A stretch of 7,889 nt of DNA from JBCBTJ01 sp964597685 (GCA_964597685.1 CAZQZC010000130.1:1-7889), one strand, 5' to 3'; shown: positions 1 to 6,874, counted from the first letter of the stretch. Translations and numbers: made by a program. Notes: generated by a model not told the origin, from the letters alone.

Positions 1-820
1 ACGCGCCGCCGCCATGGGGCGCTGCGCCGCCATAGGTGTCGACGATGATCTTCCGGCCGGTCAGCCCTGCGTCGCCGTCCGGGCCGCCGATGACGAAGGT
101 CCCGGTGGGATTGACGTAGAACTCGTCCTCCGGCGGAAACCAGCCTTCGGGCAGGACCTCCGCGACAACCGGCCTGACAAGTTCGCGGACATCCGCGGTC
201 GACAGGCCTGCGGCGTGCTGCGTGGAGACCACGACCGAGGCGACGCCGGCGGGTCGGCCGTCGACATAGCGCAACGTCACTTGGCTTTTTGCATCCGGCT
301 CGAATTCGGGACGGGCGCCGGAATGGCGAAGCTCCGCCATGCGCTTCAAGATCTGATGCGAGTACAAGATCGGGGCGGGCATCAATTCCGGCGTTTCGTC
401 AGTCGCGTAGCCGAACATGATGCCTTGGTCGCCGGCGCCGTCGGTGTCCACGCCAGCCGCGATATCGGCCGATTGGGCGTGAAGCCAATTGGCGAAATCC
501 AAGGTCTCCCAGTGGAACCCGTCTTGCTCGTAGCCGATGTCTTTCACGGCGCTGCGCACCAACGCCTCAATCCGCTCATTCGCATCCGGGCGCGTTTCGA
601 AGTTGAGCGTTTCCGGGCCTCGAACTTCGCCGGCCAATGCGACGCGTTGCGTGGTCGCCATGGTTTCGCAGGCGACGCGGACATGCGCGGGATCCATGCC
701 CTCCGCCTCCGCTTCGCGATAGAAGAGGTCCACGATTTCGTCAGAGATCCGATCGCAGACTTTGTCGGGGTGGCCTTCGGAGACGCTTTCGCTGGTGAAC
801 AAATAATCGGACCGGGCCAA
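1..820 (-). CDS. metK: S-adenosylmethionine synthetase (methionine adenosyltransferase), 3'-truncated by window edge
   Basis: MetK makes S-adenosylmethionine from ATP and methionine in the cytosol. I translated 273 residues from the minus strand; the frame stays open to the window edge, so about the last third of a typical 385-400 residue protein is missing. The N-terminal ATP/methionine-binding segment YLFTSESVSEGHPDK is at residues 6-20, with the family's catalytic His at 17 and Asp at 19. The first family signature, GAGDQGIMFGYA, is at 128-139. The second glycine-rich signature starts at 270 and is cut off by the edge. The start is a TTG: the frame has an upstream TAA at 862-860 and no ATG or GTG between it and the TTG, and AGGAGG sits 5 nt before the TTG. 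The start gives MARSDYLFTS, which matches MetK N-termini. It is the last gene of the cluster in the window, 53 nt after the XRE gene. Identity is very secure; the start is well supported. Confidence 0.97.
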   Translation of the reverse strand, partial: MARSDYLFTSESVSEGHPDKVCDRISDEIVDLFYREAEAEGMDPAHVRVACETMATTQRVALAGEVRGPETLNFETRPDANERIEALVRSAVKDIGYEQDGFHWETLDFANWLHAQSADIAAGVDTDGAGDQGIMFGYATDETPELMPAPILYSHQILKRMAELRHSGARPEFEPDAKSQVTLRYVDGRPAGVASVVVSTQHAAGLSTADVRELVRPVVAEVLPEGWFPPEDEFYVNPTGTFVIGGPDGDAGLTGRKIIVDTYGGAAPHGGGA

Positions 821-825
821 CGCGG

Positions 826-831
826 CCTCCT
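826..831 (-). promoter_or_regulatory. Strong Shine-Dalgarno for metK (decides TTG start)
   Basis: A perfect AGGAGG lies 5 nt upstream of the TTG at 820-818. It is the strongest ribosome binding site seen in the window and supports the TTG as the metK start, since no other start codon exists between the upstream in-frame stop and the conserved N-terminus. Confidence 0.8.
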
Positions 832-838
832 TCTCTGC

Positions 839-870
839 AAGCGGGTGGGTTAAAGCGGCTTATCCCGCTT
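839..870 (-). promoter_or_regulatory. metK leader with two mutually exclusive stem-loops
   Basis: On the minus strand the arm AAGCGGG (870-864) can pair with the near arm CCGCTT (858-853; 6 bp using AAGCGG, 6-nt loop) or with the far arm CCCGCTT (845-839; 7 bp, 18-nt loop). The structure begins 3 nt after the XRE stop codon and ends 7 nt before the metK ribosome binding site. It could be a weak terminator or 3' end for the upstream gene, or a leader that changes access to the metK start. The sequence does not match what I remember of the SAM-II or SAM/SAH riboswitch consensus. The pairings are seen in the sequence; any function is inference. Confidence 0.35.
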
Positions 871-873
871 AGA

Positions 874-1290
874 TCAATCGCTTTCGTCTTCGAACGCTTC
901 GGCCGCAGCACGCACTGTTGAGAGTAAGGATTTGCGAAGCCGCGAATCTGCAATGCGTTGAAAGGCTGCGACAAGCTCAAGCGCGTCTGAGCTTAAAACA
1001 GGAGCCTTGAGCGGGCCATCGTCTTCCGAAACGCCGAGGCCTCGATGCGATAAAAATTCTTCCGCGCCGTCGTAGAAGTAGCTAACGGGGACGTTCAAGA
1101 CGTTCGCCATTTCGAACAATCTGCCCGCCGAAATCCTGTTGGCTCCCTTTTCGTATTTTTGAACCTGCTGAAAAGTCAGGTCGAGCATTTCACCGATCTT
1201 TTCTTGAGTCAGCTTTAGTTCCCTACGGCGCCAACGCAGGCGTTGACCAACGAGGCGATCGATACCGTTAGGCGTTTTACTCTCAGACAT
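874..1290 (-). CDS. XRE-family helix-turn-helix transcriptional regulator
   Basis: A 138-residue cytosolic DNA-binding protein. A Cro/C1-type helix-turn-helix spans about residues 14-75 (GQRLRWRRRELKLTQEKIGE, then a recognition-helix region near 39-48 with FQQVQKYEKG, then NRISAGRLFEMANVLNVPVSYFYD). After it come a short acidic linker and a C-terminal helix-rich tail (about 100-138) ending in acidic residues. This type, with the FQQVQKYEKG.NRISAGRL pattern, is common in alphaproteobacteria and is often found between lnt and metK. The target is unknown; autoregulation or control of metK is possible but not shown. The ATG start has no clear ribosome binding site; it lies 34 nt after the lnt stop. 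GC is visibly lower than in the neighbours: I counted 93 of 180 bases (52%) over 1081-1260. Confidence 0.93.
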   Translation of the reverse strand: MSESKTPNGIDRLVGQRLRWRRRELKLTQEKIGEMLDLTFQQVQKYEKGANRISAGRLFEMANVLNVPVSYFYDGAEEFLSHRGLGVSEDDGPLKAPVLSSDALELVAAFQRIADSRLRKSLLSTVRAAAEAFEDESD

Positions 1291-1324
1291 CGCAGTAACT
1301 CATTTTGATTCTTTCGATCGCCTA

Positions 1325-2977
1325 CTAGCGGCGCCATAATAGAAACGACAAGACGGCCAGCCCGGCGATGGTGAGCCAAAACAGCGCATCTTGTTGAACT
1401 CTTTGATAGAAAGGCGGTCCTAAGCGCAATGGCAGCGGGGCGCGGACATAGGCCGACCGCCAGCCATCGGGATCGCCGGACAGGGGGCGTCCGCGATCGG
1501 ATTCCCGTCCATAAGGATCGATGACGGCCGTCGCGCCCAGCGTTGCAACCCGCGCCATCGGCAGACCCGTTTCGATCGCCCTGTAGCGGTTCTGCGCATA
1601 ATGCTGGGCCGGTCCCAAGCCGCCGCCGAACCAGGCGTCGTTGGAGGCCACGACGATCCAGTCCGATCCGCCGCGTGGCTGGGCTGCGCGAGCGATTTCG
1701 GGGTACAGCCCCTCATAGCAGATCATCGCCACGAAGGGCGGTAAGATTCCATCAGCGTAAATGGTGGCCGGCTGAGGGCCGGGCTTGTACCCGCCCTTCG
1801 CCAATTGCTGCAGCGCGCCTGGAAGCACGCCCGCGATTCGCTGGCCGAAGGGAATGATCTCCGCCGCTGGCAATTCCCCGAAAGGAACGAGGCGATGTTT
1901 GTCGTAGATCGCGCGTGGGCGGCCCGCTGCGGCGCTCAGGGAGTCGAGCACGGCTAAACTGTTGAACCAATCATACGTTCCGCCGCCGGTGGGTTGGCGA
2001 CGGGGCGTGCCTGCGATCAACGTCCTGTCCTGCAGGTAGACGCTGACGGGCTCGATCGCGAACGAGCTTAGCAAGAGCGTGCCGATCGCGCCTTCCGGCC
2101 AGATGACGACATCCCCTGGTTCCGACGGCGCATCGCGCAGCATCTCCAAGTATCGCCTGAAAAGGCGCGGGTTCGCTTGCCCGTCGATAAACTTTTCGTT
2201 TTGTGGAACGCCGGCGTCCATTAGGGCGACGGTCACATCGCTGTTGGCGACTGGCGTGGCCAGGCGTTGGGCGCCCCAAGTCCAGGCGACGCCCAAAATC
2301 ACGATGGACGAGAGCGCCGGCGCCAGGCGCCCGCCCAGGCCAGGCGTCTCGCGCGTATCGACCGATGCAGCGGGGGAGGCCGCGGCGAACAGGGTGATCA
2401 GCGTCATCCAATAAACGCCGCCAAGCGCTGCCAATTGGGAGACAGCCCCGCCGGGGACCCAAGTCGTGCCGGCCAAATTCCACGGAAAGCCCCCAAAGAG
2501 ATGGCCGCGCGTCCATTCGGCGAGCCCCATGAACAGCGTAAACACCGCGACCCGCGATGGAGACGCCGACCAAAACGCGCCAGCGAGCGCCGTCCCAGCG
2601 CCCCAAATCAAACCCATTCCGCCGGGCAATAGGATCAGGGGCATGAATATGAAGGCGGCGTGCTTCTCCGGCTCGACGAGAAACGGCAGGACCGTCCAGT
2701 GCAGGCTGACGAGGAAGAACCCGTACCCAAACGCCCAGCCACGGGCGAACACCGCTTTGCCCCAGCGCTTATAGGCGCGCGCGCCGTCGATCATCCACAC
2801 AAGACCGACGAGGGATACGATCAAAACGGGGGTGAGATGAAACGGCGCAAAGGCGAGGCTGGCGAGCGCCCCCAACAAGGCGGCCATGCCATGGGCGCGC
2901 CATCCCGCAAGCCGCGCCAGGCCTTCGTGGATGGGGCCAAGGGCTGTCAGCCCATGGCTCTTTACGGGATGGGTCAA
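1325..2977 (-). CDS. lnt: Apolipoprotein N-acyltransferase
   Basis: Lnt is an inner-membrane enzyme that adds the third acyl chain to the N-terminal cysteine of lipoproteins, the last step of lipoprotein maturation. The 550 residues fit the family. Hydrophobic membrane segments fill about residues 31-235, a periplasmic nitrilase-type domain follows from about 246 to 510, and a last membrane helix lies at about 530-548. The catalytic triad is visible: Glu295 in VIWPEGA, Lys360 in YDKHRLVPFGE and Cys420 in AMICYEG. The start is a TTG overlapping the TGA of the upstream corC-like gene (TTGA, 2977-2974), with GGAG 8 nt upstream, which suggests translational coupling. The next candidate, ATG at codon 31, would remove residues leading into the first membrane helix and is less likely. 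Function is very secure, start moderately so. Confidence 0.96.
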   Translation of the reverse strand: MTHPVKSHGLTALGPIHEGLARLAGWRAHGMAALLGALASLAFAPFHLTPVLIVSLVGLVWMIDGARAYKRWGKAVFARGWAFGYGFFLVSLHWTVLPFLVEPEKHAAFIFMPLILLPGGMGLIWGAGTALAGAFWSASPSRVAVFTLFMGLAEWTRGHLFGGFPWNLAGTTWVPGGAVSQLAALGGVYWMTLITLFAAASPAASVDTRETPGLGGRLAPALSSIVILGVAWTWGAQRLATPVANSDVTVALMDAGVPQNEKFIDGQANPRLFRRYLEMLRDAPSEPGDVVIWPEGAIGTLLLSSFAIEPVSVYLQDRTLIAGTPRRQPTGGGTYDWFNSLAVLDSLSAAAGRPRAIYDKHRLVPFGELPAAEIIPFGQRIAGVLPGALQQLAKGGYKPGPQPATIYADGILPPFVAMICYEGLYPEIARAAQPRGGSDWIVVASNDAWFGGGLGPAQHYAQNRYRAIETGLPMARVATLGATAVIDPYGRESDRGRPLSGDPDGWRSAYVRAPLPLRLGPPFYQRVQQDALFWLTIAGLAVLSFLLWRR

Positions 2978-3834
2978 GCGGCGGTCTCCGAAGACGCGGA
3001 TGGATGCAATCTCAACCGCACTCTTCGGACGCGCCGGCCGTCCACGTCAACGACTTCGATGTCTGCGCCCACAGGATGACGCAGAATCTCGCCCCGTTGA
3101 GGAACCCGTCCGGCCAAGGCGAAGACAATTCCGCCAAGCGTGTCGATTTCGTCTTCGAAGTCGGGCAGCGCGAGATCCAGGCCGCTCGACTCCTCAAAGT
3201 CTTCGATCTCCGTGCGCGCGTCGGCTTCCCAAACACCGGCGCCGCGCTTGACGACCGATGGCGCTTCTTCGTCATGTTCGTCTTCGATCTCGCCGACAAT
3301 CTCTTCGACGAGGTCTTCGAGCGACACCAGCCCGTCCGTGCCGCCGTACTCGTCGACGACGAGGGCGATGTGAATCCGCGTCGCCTGCATCTTCACCAAG
3401 AGATCCGGCAGCCGCATGGACGCCGGCACGAACAGGATGTTTCGGCGCAGACGTTCAAGCGGTTTTTCTTCGTGGGGGCCGCCCCGGGCGATTTCCGTGA
3501 CAATGTCCTTGATGTGAACGAAGCCGAGCGGGTCGTCCAAGGTCTCGCGGTAAACGGGCAAGCGCGAATGGGCGGCGTCGGCGAACGCCTTGATCAGATC
3601 GTCGAAGGATGTGGAGACTTCCACGGCCACAACGTCGGCGCGCGGGATCATCACGTCGTCGACGCGGGCCGTCTCGAAGTCTGCGATGCGCAAGCGCATT
3701 TCCGCTGGCACCGCTTCGCCGGGGGGCTGGGCCGGCGGCGACCCGTTGGATGCGCGTCGGCGCACGAACCCAAACAGGCCGCGCGCCACGCCCTGTCGAG
3801 GGTCTGGGTCGTCGATTTCGGGGGTGTCGGTCAT
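2974..3834 (-). CDS. corC: CorC/HlyC-type CBS-domain protein (hemolysin-family / transporter-associated domain)
   Basis: A 286-residue soluble protein of the CorC (HlyC/TlyC-like) family. After a low-complexity, proline-rich N-terminus, a CBS pair spans about residues 53-190: the first repeat contains DDVMIPRADVVAV (59-71), SRLPVY (90-95) and GFVHIKDI (104-111), and the second contains IALVVDEYGGTDGLVSLEDL (156-175). An acidic linker follows, then the C-terminal transporter-associated domain (about 195-275) with LGGIVFALAGRVPQRGE. CorC proteins have been linked to magnesium/cobalt efflux and related members to hemolysis, but the biochemical role of this cluster-associated type is poorly settled. 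There is no DUF21 membrane domain. The gene lies 41 nt after ybeY and overlaps lnt by 4 nt. The ATG has no obvious ribosome binding site. Family assignment is secure; the symbol is by cluster position and family. Confidence 0.92.
   Translation of the reverse strand: MTDTPEIDDPDPRQGVARGLFGFVRRRASNGSPPAQPPGEAVPAEMRLRIADFETARVDDVMIPRADVVAVEVSTSFDDLIKAFADAAHSRLPVYRETLDDPLGFVHIKDIVTEIARGGPHEEKPLERLRRNILFVPASMRLPDLLVKMQATRIHIALVVDEYGGTDGLVSLEDLVEEIVGEIEDEHDEEAPSVVKRGAGVWEADARTEIEDFEESSGLDLALPDFEDEIDTLGGIVFALAGRVPQRGEILRHPVGADIEVVDVDGRRVRRVRLRLHPSASSETAA
2986..2989 (-). promoter_or_regulatory. Shine-Dalgarno for lnt inside the end of the corC-like gene
   Basis: GGAG lies 8 nt upstream of the TTG start of lnt, within the last codons of the preceding gene. 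Together with the TTGA stop/start overlap it favours the TTG over the ATG at codon 31. Confidence 0.5.
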
Positions 3835-3875
3835 GGATGCGGGGTCGAATTGCGAGCTTTGGAGCGCCCTGAATC

Positions 3876-4322
3876 TCAGTATGGGTCCGGAAGGCCCAAC
3901 CTGGCAAGCGCGGAACGCTCCAGCGCCTCCATTTCACTGGCTTCCGGTTCGCTCTGATGGTCGAAACCGAACAAATGCAGACAGCCATGCACAAGCATGT
4001 GCGCCAGGTGCGCCGAAACGGTTTTGCCAGCGGTCTCGGCGTCGCGCGAGACCACGCCGTGGGCCACCGCGATGTCTCCAAGGAACGGCGCGTCGCTGGG
4101 ATGGGCGGGAAAGGACAAGACGTCGGTTGGCGTGTCTTGCCCGCGCCAGGCTTGGTTCAGGGCCTGTATCTCGTCATCGCCGCTCAACAGAACGTCAACG
4201 ACCCCCTGTCGGCCCGCCTCGTCGGCTGCGGCGTTGAGCGCGGCGAGGCTGAACGCCTCCAGATCCTCGGAAACTGTCCGCCACGCCTCGTCCGCAATCC
4301 GCAGATCCATGTCGATTTTCAT
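3876..4322 (-). CDS. ybeY: rRNA maturation endoribonuclease YbeY
   Basis: YbeY is a single-strand-specific metal-dependent endoribonuclease involved in 16S rRNA 3'-end maturation and ribosome quality control. The 148-residue length is normal. The zinc-binding motif HGCLHLFGFDH is at residues 112-122, with His112, His116 and His122 as ligands. Other family features are Arg60 before the TDVLSFP segment (66-72) and GDIAV at 82-86. The ATG overlaps the phoH stop codon (ATGA, 4322-4319), so it is probably translated by coupling; no strong ribosome binding site is seen. In many bacteria ybeY follows phoH directly, as here. Confidence 0.97.
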   Translation of the reverse strand: MKIDMDLRIADEAWRTVSEDLEAFSLAALNAAADEAGRQGVVDVLLSGDDEIQALNQAWRGQDTPTDVLSFPAHPSDAPFLGDIAVAHGVVSRDAETAGKTVSAHLAHMLVHGCLHLFGFDHQSEPEASEMEALERSALARLGLPDPY

Positions 4323-5323
4323 GCCGATGAGGCGCCCGCATCGGAATCGTAGGCCTCGATGATCCGCCCGACGAGGTCGTGTCGCACGACGTCTGCGCCG
4401 GTGAGGCGAGATTGGGCGACGCCTGGAACGCCGGCCAGAATACGAAGCGCATGGGCGAGGCCGGACGGCTGGCGGTCGGGCAGGTCGACCTGTCCCGGAT
4501 CGCCGGTCACCACCATGCGGCTATCGCGCCCCAGCCGGGTCAGGAGCATCTTCATCTGAGGGATGGTCGTATTCTGGGCCTCGTCGACGATGACGAATGC
4601 GTTCTTCAGCGTTCGGCCACGCATAAAGGCGACGGGCGCCACCTCTATGTCGCCCCGCCCACGCCGGCGCTNNNNNNNNNNCATTAGCTCCGGCCCCATG
4701 AGTTCGCGCAGCGAATCCCAGATCGGCAGCATATACGGGTCGACCTTGTCCTCGAGGTCTCCGGGAAGGAAACCGAGCTTCTCGCCCGCTTCGACGGCGG
4801 GTCGGGTCACGATTAGTCGCTCTCGCGCGCCTTGCAGCAATTCGCCGACCCCAACGGCGACGGCGAGATAGGTCTTGCCCGTCCCCGCCGGACCGACGCC
4901 GAACACCAGGCCGTTCTCAGGCGCGATCAATTGCGAGAGATAGGACGCCTGCCCCCGTGTCTGGGGCGACACGGGCCGCTTCAGTCCGCTGAGTGTGGCG
5001 AAGCCTTGCGGATCCGGCGCGCTGGCGGCTTCGATCGCGCCTTCCAGCACGAGGTCGCCGGCTTCGGCGCCGCTCTTCAGGCGTCGTTCGAACTCCGCGA
5101 GCGCCGCCTCGGCGATCGAGACGCCCCGCGCTTCGCCGAACAACATGACGCCGCCGCCCTGGCTCTCCGCCCTCAGACCGTATTCGGACAAGCGCGTCTC
5201 GAGGATTTGCAGATGACGATGGTGCGGCCCGCACAGCGCCTGCAAACGTGCGGAATCGGTGACTTGATACATGCGGCTGACCGGCGCGCCGGGCGATTTG
5301 GGCGGCCGCGGCTTCAGGCTCAA
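4319..5323 (-). CDS. phoH: PhoH-family P-loop ATPase (contains an assembly gap)
   Basis: A 334-residue PhoH-like protein of the type encoded next to ybeY (also called PhoL or YbeZ). Residues 1-100 form the variable N-terminal part. The ATPase follows: Walker A GPAGTGKT at 144-151, the conserved RPAVEAGEKLGFLPG at 174-188, MRGRTLKNAFVIVDEAQNTT with Walker B at 234-253, and VTGDPGQVDLP at 272-282. YbeZ-type proteins are thought to work with YbeY in RNA metabolism; the exact activity here is inferred from family. Ten Ns interrupt codons for residues about 215-218; both sides read in the same frame, so the gene is probably intact. The start is a TTG in a TTGA overlap with the miaB stop, with GAGG 7 nt upstream. 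The alternative ATG (codon 18, 5272-5270) has no ribosome binding site. Confidence 0.94.
   Translation of the reverse strand: MSLKPRPPKSPGAPVSRMYQVTDSARLQALCGPHHRHLQILETRLSEYGLRAESQGGGVMLFGEARGVSIAEAALAEFERRLKSGAEAGDLVLEGAIEAASAPDPQGFATLSGLKRPVSPQTRGQASYLSQLIAPENGLVFGVGPAGTGKTYLAVAVGVGELLQGARERLIVTRPAVEAGEKLGFLPGDLEDKVDPYMLPIWDSLRELMGPELMXXXXRRRGRGDIEVAPVAFMRGRTLKNAFVIVDEAQNTTIPQMKMLLTRLGRDSRMVVTGDPGQVDLPDRQPSGLAHALRILAGVPGVAQSRLTGADVVRHDLVGRIIEAYDSDAGASSA
4672..4681. other. Assembly gap (10 Ns) inside phoH
   Basis: Ten undetermined bases fall between the Walker A and Walker B regions of phoH. The coding frame agrees on both sides only if the true length is 1 more than a multiple of 3, so 10 is compatible, but the length may be a placeholder. 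The flank on the low-coordinate side is very GC-rich, which may explain failed assembly. Confidence 0.99.
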
Positions 5324-6684
5324 GCCGCCGCCTCGCGGTCATCGGCGCGCGCGCCGGCGAGGGAGTTCAACGTCGCGCCAGTGATGTCGACGTCGACGAT
5401 CTGTCCGACCAGGGCCTCGTCGCCGTCGAAATGGACCGCCTGCATCCAAGGGCTGCGGCCGTGGATTTGCCCCGCCTTGCGGCCCTTGCCGGTCACCAGA
5501 ACTGGAAGGGTTTGCCCAACCTTTGAGGCGTTGAAGCGTGTTTGCTGCGCCTTCAATAGCGCCTGAAGCCGCTGCAGCCGCGCGTCCTTCACCTCGTCGG
5601 GAACCTGGCCGAACATCTCGGCGGCGGGCGTGCCGGGACGCGGTGAATACTTGAACGAATAGGCGATTGCGTAATCCACCTCGCGAACCAGGCTCATCGT
5701 GTCTTCGAAATCGGCGTCGGTCTCTCCCGGGAAGCCGACGATGAAATCCGACGCGAGCGCGATATCAGGTCTCGCCGCGCGCATCTGCGCCATGATCTCC
5801 AGATAGCGCGCCGCGGTATGCCCGCGGTTCATCGCTTTCAGGATGCGGTCGGAGCCCGACTGGACCGGCAGGTGCAGGAACGGCATCAAGCTCTGCGTTT
5901 CGCCATGGGCGGCGATCAAATCGGCGTCCATGTCGCGCGGGTGGCTGGTCGTATAGCGGAGGCGCTCCAATCCGCCGATTTGCGCCAGATGCCGCACAAG
6001 CTGGCCCAGCGACCAATCGGCGCTCGGCTCCAGCGACGGCCCGCGGCCGTGATAGGCGTTGACGTTCTGGCCCAACAGCGTGATCTCGCGCACCCCCTGG
6101 GCGGCGAGGCTTCGAGCTTCGGCGACGATGTCGTCCACAGGCCGCGACAATTCCTCGCCGCGCGTATAGGGCACGACGCAGAACGAACAGAATTTGTCGC
6201 ACCCTTCCTGAACCGACAGAAAGGCTGTGGGACCGTCGGGCGTGCGCGCCTTTGGCAGCGCGTCGAACTTCTCCAATGTTTCGAACTCGGTCTCCAGACG
6301 GTCGCCGATCGCGCGGTGGGCGCGGGCGATCATCTCGGGCAGTTTGTGGTAAGCTTGGGGGCCGAGCACCAGATCGACGGCGGGCTGGCGGCGCATGATC
6401 TCCGCGCCTTCGGCCTGGGCGACGCAGCCTGCGACCGCGATCGTCATCTTGCCGCCGGCGGCCGCTTTCAGTTTTTTCAGTTGGCCCAGTTCGGAATAGA
6501 CCTTCTCGGTCGCCTTCTCCCGGATATGGCAGGTGTTCAGCACGACCAGGTCCGCCCCCTCGGGCGCGTCGGCCGGCGCGTAGCCGAGCGGCGCCAGCAC
6601 GTCCCGCATCCTCTCGGAATCGTAGACGTTCATCTGGCAGCCATAGGTCTTGATGTAGAGGCGTTTCGGCGCAGTCTCACTCAT
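5320..6684 (-). CDS. miaB: tRNA-2-methylthio-N6-dimethylallyladenosine synthase
   Basis: MiaB is a radical-SAM methylthiotransferase that adds a methylthio group to N6-isopentenyladenosine at position 37 of tRNAs reading UNN codons. The 454 residues match the family. The N-terminal domain binds one iron-sulfur cluster through Cys16 (KTYGCQMN), Cys52 (NTCHIREKA) and Cys87 (AGCVAQ). The radical-SAM cluster motif is Cys162, Cys166 and Cys169 (GCDKFCSFC), followed by VVPYTRGEE. GQNVNAY (205-211), HLPVQSGSD (271-279) and DFIVGFPGET (313-322) are all intact. A TRAM domain occupies about 386-445. The ATG start is bounded by an in-frame TGA 18 nt upstream with no other start between; the ribosome binding site is weak. 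It is the first gene of the cluster and overlaps phoH by 4 nt. Its cofactor is the product of metK at the far end of the same run. Confidence 0.98.
   Translation of the reverse strand: MSETAPKRLYIKTYGCQMNVYDSERMRDVLAPLGYAPADAPEGADLVVLNTCHIREKATEKVYSELGQLKKLKAAAGGKMTIAVAGCVAQAEGAEIMRRQPAVDLVLGPQAYHKLPEMIARAHRAIGDRLETEFETLEKFDALPKARTPDGPTAFLSVQEGCDKFCSFCVVPYTRGEELSRPVDDIVAEARSLAAQGVREITLLGQNVNAYHGRGPSLEPSADWSLGQLVRHLAQIGGLERLRYTTSHPRDMDADLIAAHGETQSLMPFLHLPVQSGSDRILKAMNRGHTAARYLEIMAQMRAARPDIALASDFIVGFPGETDADFEDTMSLVREVDYAIAYSFKYSPRPGTPAAEMFGQVPDEVKDARLQRLQALLKAQQTRFNASKVGQTLPVLVTGKGRKAGQIHGRSPWMQAVHFDGDEALVGQIVDVDITGATLNSLAGARADDREAAA
5331..5334 (-). promoter_or_regulatory. Shine-Dalgarno-like site for the TTG start of phoH
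   Basis: GAGG lies 7 nt upstream of the TTG at 5323-5321, inside the last codons of miaB. It supports a coupled TTG start in the TTGA overlap. It is short and lies in GC-rich coding sequence, so the support is modest. Confidence 0.4.
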
Positions 6685-6794
6685 CCCGGCGCTTATGACT
6701 CACTTGGCGACGCCGCGCTAGACGGCGCATGCCGGGCCAGTGGAATTGGCTTGGAGACGAAGGCGGGAGCGCGTCAGTTTCCCGCCCAGGTTTT

Positions 6795-6819
6795 AACGGC
6801 GACGCCGACAAGCGCCGTT
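6795..6819 (-). repeat. Perfect 7-bp inverted repeat at the predicted miaB transcription start
   Basis: AACGGCG and CGCCGTT are perfect inverted arms separated by 11 nt. The element lies directly downstream of the candidate -10 box, so it could be an operator or a 5' stem-loop of the operon transcript. A 10-bp word, GGCGACGCCG, within it (6798-6807) recurs at 6706-6715 close to the miaB start. In a GC-rich intergenic region such matches can arise by chance. Confidence 0.35.
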
Positions 6820-6820
6820 G

Positions 6821-6848
6821 CATTTTGCGCCCGGGTCCGCGCGGTCAA
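6821..6848 (-). promoter_or_regulatory. Candidate housekeeping promoter of the miaB-metK cluster
   Basis: On the minus strand TTGACCG (6848-6842), 13 nt, then GCAAAATG (6828-6821). This resembles the Caulobacter housekeeping consensus as I recall it, TTGACGS-N10-14-GCTANAWC: six of seven positions in the -35 and most of the -10 agree, with legal spacing. It does not make a good classical TATAAT box. The transcript would start near 6815 and have a leader of about 130 nt before miaB. No other candidate in the intergenic region was as good. Confidence 0.35.
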
Positions 6849-6874
6849 AGCCCTATGTCAGGGTGAGATCGCGC

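Noticed and set aside
14..853. Long plus-strand open frame of 279 codons opposite metK
   Set aside because: It is antisense to a well-conserved metK reading frame; high GC makes long shadow frames common. Its translation shows no recognisable domain.
821..873. Known SAM-II or SAM/SAH riboswitch upstream of metK
   Set aside because: I could not fit the conserved core sequences I remember for either class; only generic hairpins remain, reported as such.
3004..3957. Plus-strand open frame of 317 codons opposite the corC-like gene
   Set aside because: It mirrors the codon structure of the real gene, with both CBS motifs on the other strand, and no recognisable family on this strand.
6697..6701. 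GANTC site (GACTC) shortly upstream of miaB, and others at 1307-1311 and 3871-3875, as possible CcrM cell-cycle methylation control
   Set aside because: At this base composition a GANTC occurs about every 300 bp by chance, so these sites carry no weight alone.
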